Origin: Pontederia crassipes
Taxonomy: Eukaryota; Streptophyta; Magnoliopsida; Commelinales; Pontederiaceae
Reading direction: 5' to 3'
Length of the DNA: 64,000 bases
Assembly (NCBI GenBank): GCA_030549335.1
Contig: CM060192.1
Location: forward strand, 23,254,157-23,318,156
Both the position numbers and the translations under genes were made by a program. Positions within the stretch are counted from its first letter, which is position 1. Each line of letters opens with the position of its first letter. The notes beneath the pieces are model-generated. The model had not been told where the DNA came from, made no database searches, and saw nothing but the letters and a program-made list of their open reading frames with translations. Positions 1-11,419 of this stretch are shown in pieces.

Positions 1-960
1 CTCATGTTACTGCTGTATAAAAACTTGCAAACAACATAATGTTTGTCATCATTAGTTTTACGACATTTATACTATATAATGGTTTTAATTGCATTGACTT
101 TGTATTTAATTTTGTTATGTTTCTAAAATTTTCTATTTAATCCACGGATATAAGCGTATAAAGAAAATCGAAAATCAAACCCAATGAAACCTAGTTCAAG
201 AATGTGATCCAACTTTTAGTTAGTCGGGTTTGGTTGATTGTCTCTTTATTTTTTAAATTTACTTCTATCAGATTAATTTTTTTTATTCAAGAGATGTTAA
301 GTCCGGTTTTCCAATTTGTGATTTATTTTCTTGTATTAGAAACTTCGGTCTATCTTAAGTCCGAATAATATGTGATTTCCTACTTAATCTCATTCCAAAA
401 AGACCCTATATTTTGTCTCCTTAGAGATGATTTAATTTATATTTGCACATTAATGAGAGTTTCCTTTTCCGTTTGTTTTTTGTTTACTTTCCGAAATGTG
501 ACATTCTAAATTATCCTCTTCCATTCAAGGATGCATGCACTTGGAGATGAAGAGTGCATTGATACCAATGTTTATTCTAATCGGACCAGCCACTAAACTT
601 GTGTGTTAATTGGGTCGTGATTGGATCGATTCATTCTAGTTAAACCAAAATTTTAATAATATATTATCATTTATTATAGATAATAAATAATCACATTTTT
701 TAGTTATTCATAAATCATAAATTTATTATTTAAAATGAATATAAATCTAAATATACTCCTTACTAAGCATGCAAGTTCAAAACATTCATATATTAATCAT
801 TAAATTAATTTGAAGCATCCATGCATAAAAGAAGTTTCAAATACTATAAACTAAATATTAAACAAGTTTCAAAATCAATCAAAATTTTCAAAAAATATAG
901 TCTAGTGTTTATCAATTGCATCGTGAACCATGTTATCAAGTTTATCATAATTAAGCTCCC
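1..960. other. AT-rich intergenic DNA, no gene seen
   Basis: Low-GC sequence with no supported reading frame, RNA gene or element end. The short reading frames just before the microsatellite on either strand owe most of their length to the trinucleotide repeat that follows. Confidence 0.6.
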
Positions 961-1055
961 CTTCTTCTTCTTCTTCTTCTTCTTCTTCTTCTTCTTCTTC
1001 TTCTTCTTCTTCTTCTTCTTCTTCTTCTTCTTCTTCTTCTTCTTCTTCTTCTTCT
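961..1055 (+). repeat. (CTT)n microsatellite, about 32 units
   Basis: An uninterrupted run of CTT, all pyrimidine on the plus strand and all purine on the minus strand. It reads as poly-Phe, poly-Lys or poly-Arg depending on frame, so apparent proteins across it are artefacts. The lack of interruptions suggests a recent expansion or a highly variable locus. Confidence 0.97.
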
Positions 1056-1254
1056 CATAATCCAAAATTTGTCTATTGATTCAATATTAATTGGATCATA
1101 TGATTTTTTGAACATGAAAATAAATAAGAATAATGAATAATTAACACAATTATTTTGATGCATTTATAATTGAGAACAAAAATTATACTAAAAAAGAATA
1201 CTTGTCTTTCTTTCAACTTCAAATTGTAATGAACATAAACAAGAGCATTTAATC

Positions 1255-1458
1255 TTTTATGTTATAATCTATTTTGCTTTTTTGTATGAATACGTTCAAA
1301 CACATTCCAATTTCGTTCACATCCAAAAGAAGATGCTGTCTGGCCAAGAATTTTTATTGCTAATTTTTGAAAATTTGGAACATCATGACCAAATATTCGT
1401 CACCATTCATCTTCATTGAATATAAAAAGAAAAAAAGTTACTATCACAAACTTTGAAG

Positions 1459-1503
<45 letters not shown>

Positions 1504-3057
1504 AAGAGAATAATGAGACTAAAATTTATTTGGTTGAGAAATTTTACTAGATGCTAGAGTTATAGGACGAGACAAACTCAATCTACGTTCTCGAAAAACT
1601 TTTATCTCATTCAATATAGATGTGTTCGTAGATCCACATCTATCTTAGTCAATCACATTTAGTAGACCACGGATTACATCATATTGTTGACAAAAAGATG
1701 ATTGATCATATTGAATAATAGGATTAAGCAACTATATGAAGATCTTGAATATACGATCCCATCTCCTATCTATAATGTCAACATAGGACTTGCATATTTT
1801 TTTTCTGTTCTTAAATATAGCTATAATTCTTGAACGTGCTCTATCTATTCCTTCATAAATATAACTTAGAGATGGCTTGGTATCAATATCATAAATTCAC
1901 AACAAACGCCGGAGTCATAACCTTGACAATTAATAAACTATTATTGCAAAAACTTTGGTAACATTGACAATTTGCTTTACTTCTTTATTTTTCTTTTCTT
2001 TCAAAACCTTTTTGAAATCAGCATTGATCACAAAAACTTATAAATCATTCTTATGTTGATGTAAACTATGTAAATCAATAAATGTATTTGCAAAATGAGT
2101 TCAAAATTTTTTAGTATCAAATCAACGCAATGAGTAGCACACTGTGACCAAAGAAATAAAAGAATATTTCTCTGTAAGTTTACTACTTGCATTTTTATGA
2201 TTTACACCATTGTCTGTAACCATATGAACCACATTTCAAGGATCAACCCATTCAACAATTTTACTACAAATATTGCACAAATTTTTAGCATTAGTATAAA
2301 TATTAAAAGCATCAACTAACTTAATAAAATAAATTCCTTTAAGTAAACCCAAAAATTAATTAGAGGCCTCTATGTCTGTCCACCAATCTCCCATGATAGT
2401 GCAACTTGTTTCACTTCAAATATTTCTAAAGCAATCAATAGCAACCTCACTTGAAGCTTAATATCATGTAATAAATTTACTCATAATGCATGAAAAGATG
2501 GAGGTTTATATTCATGTCCCATACTAGCAATGTTATTAATAGCAACATGAAAAAATATGAATTTCAAGCATTAAAGAGAATGCACGCATCACAAATCCAC
2601 CTTGCAATTGACAAGTTAGTATTCTTCCATTTTTCCTTACTTTGCATGCATGCTTTGATACTAATTGTGAAGAATCACTTGCACTAGCTTGGAAATATGA
2701 CTCAGTTTGAGAAGCCTTTCTTTTTCTTGTAACACTAGTACATTTGAAGCAAGGTTTTCAATCAATCATTGTCTGTCTTTATTTTTTTTTGTGATATAGC
2801 ATTTAATGTGTTTCTTATTTCAAATTTGACTTCATCAAGAACCTTTTTACAAGGATCAATATTTTCCTTTATCCCTGTTAAACATTGCTTCATTTTATTG
2901 ATACCTCCACCTGCAATATGTTTTTGACAAAAACAACATAATTCTTCTATTAGAATTTGCTGCATCACTAATATATTTTCATGCTATATCCTTTAACTGT
3001 GGCCCAATATAGGAATTGTAGAAGTCTGCCTTGAAGGTAGTTCTTCTAAAGCCATGT
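1255..3057 (-). pseudogene. hAT-superfamily transposase relic (BED finger, DUF659, hAT C-terminal dimerisation)
   Basis: Read on the minus strand, three parts of a plant hAT transposase appear in the expected order. At 2,968-2,762 is a BED-type zinc finger: CCFCQKHIAGGGINKMKQ, then CLTG and DPCKKV. At about 2,420-2,110 is a DUF659 block with TIMGDWWTDIEAS, VDAFNIYTNAKNL and NVVHMVTDNG. At about 1,420-1,255 is the hAT dimerisation region with IFGHDVPNFQKLAIKIL followed by SSFGCERNWNVFERIHTKK. The parts are joined only through several stops and frameshifts, so no full protein can be made. Terminal inverted repeats and the 8-bp target duplication expected for hAT were not found, so element boundaries are unknown. 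The family call is strong; the coordinates are approximate. Confidence 0.85.
1462..1500. repeat. (TA)n microsatellite
   Basis: About 20 TA dinucleotides lying inside the decayed hAT transposase, between the DUF659 block and the dimerisation region; one of the insertions that break that gene. Confidence 0.95.
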
Positions 3058-5024
3058 TTCTTTAGAATATGCAATAACAAACTAATTAAATGTTATATAG
3101 AATGAAAGGCAATATCTAATTAATTGCATTGAATATTAATTATTGCATCTATATATAATTACTTGTTGAAATAAATCATATAAAATTAAAAGCAACTAAT
3201 CAATAATAATTACAATATAAGCACATCCACATGAATAGAATTTAATTATCACAATAATCAAAGAAATTAATATTATTGTTCTATGTAATCAAAATGACCC
3301 ATCCAACTTCATGCTTTATATTATCTCGACATATATTCTTCATCATGTTATACTCTCATATATAAAATGTAAATGCATTGCAACTAGCATCAGATGTAGC
3401 TATGAATCTAAACACGAGCCGCTGATAGTTGACACTAAGTCTACAACATACTCCCATGATAAACTATCCAACTCTAACATACTTTTACATGTACTCTGTC
3501 TCTCTCTCTCTCTAAGTCTTGACTTGTGTATGTTTGTAATTTATTTGAACTACATTTTGTTAAAAAAAGCATGCACTTTTTTTTATTACTGGACATGATA
3601 AACAAGAGTTATGCTAGAATTATTTAACTACTCATATTTCCCCATCTCAGAGTCTTTAAAACTTTTGTAAAGACTTGATGGATGAGCAACGAAGTTATCC
3701 CGAAGTATTTTCTCTTGCGGAAACAATTTATAAATGTTCAACGGATGAAACATTAGACAAAATCTCAATCTAGTTAATGCAATATTTAATACAAGTAGAA
3801 TTTGTGAATGCCGAAGAGAGCAAGATTCAGTTGTGCTCTTTAGATTTCTCTTCAAAAGCCTGCAGATATGTGCATGGTTAATTGGTTATTCATCACCCGT
3901 TCATAGAAAAAGAAAAAAACATAAGGATACTACTACCTCAAAACATGATATGCAATGTTAATATACCGAAAGATGGATGCTAGTCGACTTGTGGAAGTCG
4001 TGCATGTTGGGATGTTGCCGGATAATAGATTAAGGCTACTGTGGTGCTAGAATGACCGTCGTGTTGAAGGTAGCCAAGAGTGAAAAATCTTTTGTTTTCT
4101 TTTTCTGATCGCCATAGTATTTTTTAGGTTTAGACTTTTAAAAAAATTTAGATTTTTTTCCAGTATTGCCCTTGGATTTTAATCAAATGTCCAATTTTCA
4201 AAGTTCCGATTCAATCCGATCCAATGCATTTTTGAATTTTTATGGTCAGTTCGAATTAGATTACCTCACGAGTCATGGTTGAACTAGCCGGACCGGTCGG
4301 TCTGGTCGGGTTATAATAAATTAATTGATACATTTGCCATTCATTACTTGTTTCCCTAGATGAAATGGTCATTAATTATTTACATGAAAAGATAAAAAGG
4401 GATATTTCTTTTGTTTTTTTAAGTTTAGTACACAAATCGATGCATCCCTGCACCGACAAGAGATGCTTAGCTCTTCATGTTTAATGTTTTCAGTAATTCT
4501 TGGCTGCCTAAGCATTATATTTTAATGCATGCACGAAATAATAAAAGTCAGTTCCCAAGTTTGCACCATTCCAATATCTTCATGTTCTCATCAGAGATGG
4601 ATGAATTCCGGAGATAGTGTGGGTTTGTTGTTTAATTATTTAGTATTTACTCTTCAGGCACTATCGACACAATTCATGAATCTACTCAGGTACCAAGGTA
4701 AAATGCAATTGGTTAGTTTTTCACCGATGCTAAAAAAAACCATGGACATACTAATTGCACTTGTATATATGTGATTAATTACCTTGATTTTCTTACTTGA
4801 ACTATTTGTGGTTATAAATCTTTTACTTATCTCAAAGACTTACTATTTTGTTTAATTAGCAGAAAAATATGAAACTCGCAATTTTTTTCTTCTGATAAAT
4901 GTCTAATATGAAAAAAAGAATCGAGTACTTTTCTGCTTATCCTTTTTCCACATGAAACTTTTAATTTGACTCATAATAAAAAATAATTTTATGATTGTAT
5001 GTGAGATACTAAATTGCGATTGTA
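3058..5024. other. Intergenic DNA without a supported gene
   Basis: AT-rich. Contains a short (TC)n tract near 3,499-3,516 and short unsupported frames (for example the minus-strand one at 3,628-3,855) that match no family I recognise. A GC-richer patch at about 4,280-4,312 carries ACCGGTCGGTC-like sequence, loosely resembling the LTR motif arrays described below but not repeated. Confidence 0.5.
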
Positions 5025-5210
5025 GTTGTTGTAACGCATGCAAACTTCAAATAAGGAAGGATGATTCAAAATTGAAATCAAGGTAATTAATGAAGGAAAT
5101 TCGAAATGAATTCGGATTCAAAAAAAAAAGGAAAGGAACGACCGACAAGGGGGAGGAAATTCCTACCCCCGAATCCGTTTTGGATTCGGTCGGCTAGGGC
5201 CGGCCGCTGC

Positions 5211-5217
5211 TATAAAG
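5211..5217 (+). promoter_or_regulatory. Candidate TATA box of the Tekay LTR promoter
   Basis: TATAAAG follows a GC-rich run (GGCCGGCCGCTGC). The same box and context are kept in the 3' LTR at 13,181. It is the best promoter candidate in the LTR, placing U3 at only about 180-220 bp and most of the LTR in the transcribed part. Confidence 0.55.
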
Positions 5218-5670
5218 GGGACGTGAGGGAGTGCCCTCGCGCCCCCTTGGAAACCCACCCTCGCCTGGCCGTCGCTCTGCTGTCCTCTTCTTCTTCAACT
5301 CCGATGACCGACGCGCGTGTGCGGGTGGCGAAGCAGAGCACGACTATGACAACGAACAACGGACTATCTGACTTCACAATGACCTTCTTCGACGTACGCA
5401 GGAGCAGGCAAACCCCCTCACCGATCAGGAACGACCGGAGACCGCAGGATCGATGTACGACTCGTCGGCGAACTCCAACGGTCAAAACAGAGGTACCTTA
5501 GAGTTTCAATCCCTTAGACGAAGAAATATTGATCGTTTAATGCATAGGCATAGTCCATTATGATTCGGTATTATTGGCTTCATTTTTTGTATTTGGATCA
5601 TCGCATTTTGATGGCTGAAAGGCCGCCAAAATCGAAGAAGATGACCGGCGGCCCTATTTTATCGCAGGGA

Positions 5671-6092
5671 CCGGTCGACCGATTCTATGAACGGTCGACC
5701 GATCCTACAAAGGTCTCGCATCTGTTCATCTGTTGATCGATCGACCGATCTTACTGGGGCGGTCGATCGATCCACCTGTTACCCGACAGATCCGATCTCA
5801 CGGCCAGTCGACTGATCCTCCGAATGGTCGACCGATTCGACGCGCAATGCGTGTCATCGGGATCTTACGATCGATTGACCGATCATTTAGAACGGTCGAC
5901 CGATCCAAGGACACACAAAGAAATCGGTCGACCAGCCCATGCACACGGTCGACTAATTTAACAGACTTTCGACAAAGAAGAAGGTCGACCGATCCAAGAG
6001 GAATGGTAGGAACAGTCGATCAGTACTACAGAACGGTCCATAGGGAATGGTTGACCGGTCTGGCTCAACCGAACCGAGAGGAACGGTCGACC
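5671..6092 (+). repeat. GGTCGACC palindrome array in the 5' Tekay LTR
   Basis: Seven exact GGTCGACC octamers start at 5,673, 5,693, 5,826, 5,894, 5,926, 5,983 and 6,085, most followed by GAT or GGT. Many one-base variants lie between them (GGTCGACT, GATCGACC, GGTTGACC, AGTCGATC). Units are unevenly spaced, so this is a motif cluster rather than a strict tandem repeat. It lies downstream of the candidate TATA box. Confidence 0.9.
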
Positions 6093-6443
6093 GGTCCAGT
6101 TAACCCTACCGGTTCAGATCGTCCAGTTCAGTCCAACCCACCGGTTTAAGCTAATCGGTTCAACCCACTCAGACCCATAGAGAGACATTGAATTGATTTT
6201 GATACGAGTATTGCCTTGGTCTGAGTAAAACCCTGATCCGATCTAAGTCAGGCTCTTGAACCCTAACAGAAGACTCAAACCAATTCACCTATAACTGGCC
6301 GAGTCCTATTGTAAAGACATTAATAACCATTTGGGTTCTAATTCATAGACTTCATGATAAGCAAAGATAAGTAAAGCAAAGATAAAGATATGGGATTGCT
6401 ATGTGTCATTCCAATGTACGGAACAAAGATCACAGCATGACAT

Positions 6444-6719
6444 AGAGAGGGGCAAGTAGTTAGCTGAGGAGACAACGAACCTATTGGTCTTCGATGACCA
6501 TTGTTCCTGATATCACATGTCCTCTCCCACCTTTATCTCGAAAAAGGGTGATGCATTGTCACACCCCTTCCCCTCAAGAACATAGTATTGAGCCAGAGGG
6601 ACAGGTAACTAACTGATGAGATAGTGAACCTACAAATCCTTAAATGACCACTGTTCCTGGGGTGCAGGTCCTCTCCCACCTGTATTCTAAAATGGGTGAT
6701 GCATTGTCACACCCCATCC
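6444..6719 (+). repeat. ~130-bp tandem duplication inside the Tekay LTR
   Basis: Units at about 6,444-6,572 and 6,590-6,719 share ACGAACCTA/GTGAACCTA, GTTCCTG, GTCCTCTCCCACCT and GGGTGATGCATTGTCACACC. The same two-unit arrangement is in the 3' LTR at about 14,393-14,670, so the duplication predates the insertion of this copy. Confidence 0.8.
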
Positions 6720-7582
6720 CAATATGGGCTTACTGGCTTTACAGATTCAGAGAGGCACCTCTGGCATTCCCAATCTAATAAAGTCGAGCTCGCATAGGAT
6801 AACTAACTTTAAGGATATTATAGTAATCTAAAAGACGTAGTGTAACTCACAGTAAAGCAATGCAAAGTAAAGTATTGTAGAGTAATGCATAGAACATAGT
6901 ATAGCAAAGCAGGGAACATGATATTGTAAAGATAATACAGAGTACTGTAAAGATAAGGTATGGTCACAGTAAAGAATAGAGTACAAATATTGATATAATT
7001 GAAGCATGATATATGGCCCATTGTAGTCAATGCATAGAAACCAAAGCATGTTATCGTTCACTGCTGATATATTTGTTATATGATTAATATTGATCCTTAT
7101 TTCATCGTCTATGCTTCTATTGTATTGGGCATCTTTGCTCATGGGTATTCGATTCCCCTGCATTGAGATTTTGCAGGTGAGAATTCCGCTTGATGAGGTG
7201 TGGGAGTGCACAAAGGTTGGAGGATGCTGCACATAACTAGCTTACATTATTAGTGTCTTCCAATTGCTTTTAGATTATTTATTAATCTTGTTCGAAAGAC
7301 ATAATGTTATTCCGCCTAATGAACTTCCTCTTGAATATTGAGTGTGTTGAAGATTGTGGGCTTTCTTATTCTGTTATAGACTAAACTAATATTTATGTCC
7401 CTTGATATTCCAATGTTAAAGCTTCCGCATTAAAGTCTTTGATTATATATTTTATAATATTGATGTCACGCATACATTTTGTTGAATGGTCATGGTTAAT
7501 AGTGTAGTAGGCAGTCTAGCACTCCTAGGGTTAACCTGACTGCCTACGTGGCAAAAGGGGCGATTTTGGGGGCATTAAAATT

Positions 7583-7594
7583 TGGTATCAGAGC
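7583..7594 (+). other. Primer-binding site (tRNA-Met type)
   Basis: TGGTATCAGAGC, three bases after the 5' LTR end. This is the standard initiator-tRNA-Met complementary site of plant LTR elements and fixes the plus orientation. Confidence 0.93.
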
Positions 7595-7791
7595 CTAAGT
7601 TCTTGGCTCCCTCAATGATCATTGTAGAATAGATATTAAAGTATAGTCATTATTGCTCATCCTATTTAACTAACACAAACTAAAGTCATGTGCAAGCTTC
7701 TCAAGCATCTGCAGCTCCACTCCTCAAGTAAGTAATGAGTATATTTTCATATAGATTATGCTTATAGTATTAAGTTAACTCATTTTTATAG

Positions 7792-8243
7792 ATGCCTCCG
7801 CACCGCATAACATCCAGAGTGGTACGTGGAGGAAGAAGAGTTTTCTAGGTGACTGAATCACATATGCACCCCTCAACTCCCCTGAGTCAGGAGCAGGTGC
7901 AAGCACGGGCACAAGATCGTGCCGTGGAAGTGCGATTCCACCACCCCCAGCTCCAGAGGTGCATGAGCATTCTGATTTGGAAAGTGTGGGGAGCAACTAT
8001 CCAGTAATATCTCCACCATCTGAAGTGCCTGAAGGGAATGAACAAAGAAGAGAAATGCTTAGTCTGAAATAAGAAGGTGCAGTAGCACGCACTGACAGCC
8101 CCACAAGTCTGCCACGAGACCAAGCCCCGTACTGCTTATACTGTGAAGAATTTGGGCATTTCACCTAGGAATGCCCAAGTTACGCTAAGCATAGAGGGAT
8201 CTCCAGGGATGAACCTGGAGAGACCTCGCGACGTAATGAGTAG
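7792..8243 (+). pseudogene. Upstream extra gag-like fragment with its own zinc knuckle
   Basis: Starts ATGCCTCC after a TTTTTATAG leader and reads MPPHRITSRVVRGGRRVF before a stop. Further on, in another frame, it ends with a CCHC knuckle, YCLYCEEFGHFT-stop-ECP (about 8,130-8,180). The main gag 650 bp downstream begins with the same TTTTTATAGATGCCTCC, so this looks like a partial duplicate of the gag 5' end, or a second gag joined to a knuckle with the capsid part missing. It carries stops and is not functional. Confidence 0.6.
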
Positions 8244-8444
8244 TATCGAACAATGGAAATTTTAAATTAGTGTTGCCTTAGTGAATGATTTATGTTTTTC
8301 TTTTGACTAAGTTCTATCATGAGCTTGACTTGGTTTTTAGCGGATATTGAGCCATAAGGCTTCAATTATGATATGGGGTTTTATTTTGATTCAAAAATTT
8401 TGATTCCATGCTATTACTCAAATATTCTCATGGTCTTTTTATAG

Positions 8445-9591
8445 ATGCCTCCCCGTAGAAGGTTGCAAGTATCTGATGATGAGAATGATATACATAACGA
8501 GGAAGAGACTTCATCACACCCTTCCTCCTCCACCTCCACCTTCTCCTCCTCCACCTGAACCATCAGTGCAGCAAGAACGACAAGCTCCCATTCCTTGCAC
8601 GATACAAGAATTTTGGAGATCTAAACCTCCGACGTTCAATGGTGAAGGGGGCATAGAAGTGGCGAAACAATGGATGGAGACAATCGATGATAAGTTCAAC
8701 ATCCTAAACATTCCCGAGAATAAGATTCGCTGGGGATACTCTCCAAAAGGATGTTAAGGAATGATGAAAAGCAAAGAAAGCCACTAGCTTTCCAGAAGTC
8801 AAAATTATTGCTTGGGAGAACTTCCGCAGAGTGTTCGAGACATGCTTCTTCCCTGCTTTCCAAAGGGATTTGAAGCAGAAGGAATTCCTGAACTTGGAAC
8901 AAGGGACTAGGACAGTGTCCCAATACATGACTAAATTTGTCCGGCTAAAGAAATACTCCAATCTGGTTATTGATGAACTGGATATGACAAAGCATTTTGT
9001 TGACGGGCTGAACCCTACTTTGAGGGCCCAGACAAGATCAAGGAATTGTAAAACCCTGGATGAAGTAGTTAGCCTTGCTACAATGACTGAGAAGGACCAC
9101 CAAGATCTCCAAAAGGACAAGAGGGTCCAACTAAATGTAGGGCAAAGTTTCCAGCAGCAACAATAATTTCGAGGGAACAACCATCACCATCAGCGATGGG
9201 ACAATCGACCCCGTCCGTATCCAGTGCCTCAACAGTACAACCGCCCTCCACAACAACCACAACGCCTTCCACAGCAAGCCCCTCCACCTCAGCAACCCCA
9301 ACAATAGAATCAAAGACCCCCTCAGCAGGCGCCAAGGCGCCCAGCTCAACAGCAGAGGCAACAGCCTCCAAGAGCCCCTCAGGCACCACCAGTACTAGGT
9401 GAGCGAGTTTTATGCAACACCTGTGGCAGGACTCATGTAGGGGAATGCCGAATGAAGACTGGAGCATATTTCCACTGTGGTGAAATGGGCCACATCGTAT
9501 TGAACTTCCCAAGGCATGGGCGACAGCTGGTACAAGGAAGACTCTTCAACTTGGAAGAGGAGGCTCCACTGAATGACGCTGAGGTCATTTG
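8445..9591 (+). pseudogene. gag (capsid and nucleocapsid) of the Tekay-type element
   Basis: Begins MPPRRRLQVSDDEND, shifts frame, then shows a proline-rich stretch and the capsid region with EFWRSKPPTFNGEGGIEVAKQ, FFPAFQRDLKQKEFLNLEQG and TVSQYMTKFVRLKKYS. A Gln/Pro-rich linker follows (about 9,160-9,390). The nucleocapsid end has CNTCGRTHVGEC and a second knuckle read as YFHCGEMGHIVLNFP, where the first and last expected Cys have become Tyr/Phe and Phe. At least one frameshift and several stops (for example 8,755-8,757 and in the Gln-rich linker) break the frame. Confidence 0.85.
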
Positions 9592-9595
9592 ATGT

Positions 9596-9859
9596 ATGCT
9601 CTTCATAGCAGAACTATCAACTACAGTGTTATTTGACTATGGTGCCTCTCATTCATTCATATCCGAAGAATGTGCCACTACTTTAGGGATAACTATAATG
9701 AACCTAGAACATAAGATGAGTATACTTACTCCACAAGGAACCCTATTCATTACTAAATATCTCTCTGATGTATCCATAGAGATAGACAAAAAGAATTTCC
9801 CTACAAATTTAATCATTATTTTTATGAGAGATTATGATGTAATTTTGGACATGAATTGA
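9596..9859 (+). pseudogene. Aspartic protease domain of the Tekay-type element
   Basis: Reads LFDYGASHSFISEECA, the retroviral-type protease motif in which the expected D-S/T-G catalytic triplet is D-Y-G. The usual second signature (DVILGMDWL in relatives) is DVILDMN followed by a stop. Both changes would prevent activity. The domain sits between nucleocapsid and RT as expected for gypsy elements. Confidence 0.82.
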
Positions 9860-9871
9860 CTACATTTCACG

Positions 9872-10975
9872 ATGCTTCTGATGAAAAAGAAGGTTATTAT
9901 AGGTACACAGGGTACAAACAAAGTCATAGTTAGGGGCATAGTTCGAAAGGAACCAAGGATCATAATGTCTGCGATGAAGGCACACAAACTTCTTCAACAA
10001 GGGTGTAGAGGTTATTTGGCAAGTGTGACTAAAGTAGAAGAGCCAATGAAGACCCTTCAGGACATAGAGATTGTGAGGAAATTCCCTGATGTATTTCCTG
10101 AAGATGTTAGTGGTCTACCGCCTAAGAGGGAGATAGACTTTCATATAGAAGTTGCACCTGGTACTGCACTAATTTCCAAAGCCCCATACCGCATGGCTCC
10201 AGCAGAAATGAAGGAGTTGAAGACCCAGATTCAAGAACTGCTGGATAAAGGCTTCATCAGGTCTAGTGTCTCACCATGGGGTGCACCAGTCCTTTTCGTC
10301 AAGAAGAATGATGGCTCACTGAGACTTTGTATCAACTACAGAATGTTGAACAAAGTCATAATGAAGAACAAGTACCCGCTACCTCTCATCGATGACTTAT
10401 TTGATTAATTGTCCAATGCAAAAGTTTTCTCCAAGATTGATCTGAGGAGCAATTATCACCAACTCAGAGTAGCTAAAGAAAAACATCCCAAAGACAACCT
10501 TCAGATCACGGTATGGACACTACGAGTTCCTTGTGATGCCGTTTGGGTTAACCAATGTCGCAACAACATTCATGGACCTCATGAATCGGACTTTCAACGA
10601 ACATTTGGATAAGTTCATGATTGTCTTCATCGACGACATCCTCATTTATTCTCCAAGCATAGAGCAGCACATGGAACACTTGAGGGTAGTCTTGGAAATT
10701 TTGCGAACAAAGAAATTATACACAAAGTTTTTTAAATGTGAATTCTGGCTAGAAGAGATGATGTTTCTTGGTCACATTGTTTCCAATAATGAAATCTCAG
10801 TCGACCCAGCAAAGGTAGAAGCAGTATCCAATTGGTCTCAATCAAAGAATGTTTCTGAAATCAGGAGCTTCCTTGATCTAGCAAGATACTGCAAACGACT
10901 TCTCCAGAATAGCATTACCGCTGACCAAGCTTACAAGAAAAGGAGAAAAGTTCATATGGTCATCAAAGTGTGAAG
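9872..10975 (+). pseudogene. Reverse transcriptase of the Tekay-type element
   Basis: Shows the linker [20 protein letters not shown], then [26 protein letters not shown] and [13 protein letters not shown] stop at about 10,406 (expected Gln-Leu) and a frameshift near 10,480-10,530 follow. The catalytic block [15 protein letters not shown] keeps both Asp of the F/YxDD motif, and the thumb continues with [20 protein letters not shown]. The end around 10,900 has decayed through small deletions. Confidence 0.9.
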
Positions 10976-10999
10976 AGAGTTTTCAGGAGTTACAAAAAT

Positions 11000-11400
11000 G
11001 ATTAACCTCAGCACCAATCCTTACGTTACCATCAAACAATGATGGTTACGTAGTCTACAGCGATGCTAGTGGCACAGGATTAGGGTGTGTATTGATGAAA
11101 TATGGAAAGGTTGTAGCATATGCATCCAAGCAGCTGAAGAAACATGAGGTCAATTATCCAACACATGACCTTGAATTGGTAGCAGTAGTGTTTGCACTTA
11201 AGCTTTGGCGCCATTACTTATATGGGGAAGAATTTTTGGTCTACACCGACCACAAGAGCTTGAAATATATTTTCACATAGAAAGATCTCAACATGCACCA
11301 AAAGAAGATGGATGGAGTTCTTGAAGGACTACGAATTTGCCATTAACTACTACCCTGGTAAAGCAAACTCAGTAGCCGACGCTCTCAATGGAAAATGAGA
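11000..11400 (+). pseudogene. RNase H domain of the Tekay-type element
   Basis: All four acidic positions are visible: D in [13 protein letters not shown] in [14 protein letters not shown] in [12 protein letters not shown] and D in NSVADALNG. The last lies beyond a stop at 11,278-11,280 and a frameshift, so the domain is complete in sequence but not in frame. Confidence 0.85.
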
Positions 11401-11419
11401 AGGATCTGTGGTCTTCATA

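Larger units (their letters stand above)
5030..7579 (+). repeat. 5' LTR of the Tekay-type element (about 2.55 kb)
   Basis: Starts TG at 5,030. The right end is set by alignment with the 3' LTR (GGGGGCATTAAA here against GGAGGCATTACA there), so the terminal CA has decayed to AA. It contains a TATA box, a GGTCGACC array (5,671-6,092), an internal ~130-bp tandem duplication (6,444-6,719) and a purine-rich zone of GTAAAG-type repeats around 6,360-6,980. Confidence 0.88.

Noticed and set aside
821..1163. Poly-Phe, poly-Lys and poly-Arg reading frames
   Set aside because: They are translations of the (CTT)n microsatellite and have no other coding character.
560..4320. Possible terminal repeats of the hAT element around 565-640 and 4,240-4,312
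   Set aside because: Both contain CGGACC and GGTCG-like words, but no convincing inverted alignment or 8-bp duplication could be made.
5671..6092. CRISPR-like or satellite array
   Set aside because: Units are short palindromes with irregular spacing, no conserved 25-40 bp repeat, and the host is a plant.
5106..6149. Open frames in the Tekay LTR (and the equivalent ones at 13,201-13,904)
   Set aside because: They lie in LTR sequence; the Arg/Ser/Asp-rich ones are translations of the GGTCGACC array and differ between the two LTRs by frameshifts.
9078..9512. 144-codon minus-strand frame over gag
   Set aside because: Shadow of the Gln/Pro-rich gag linker; no family pattern.
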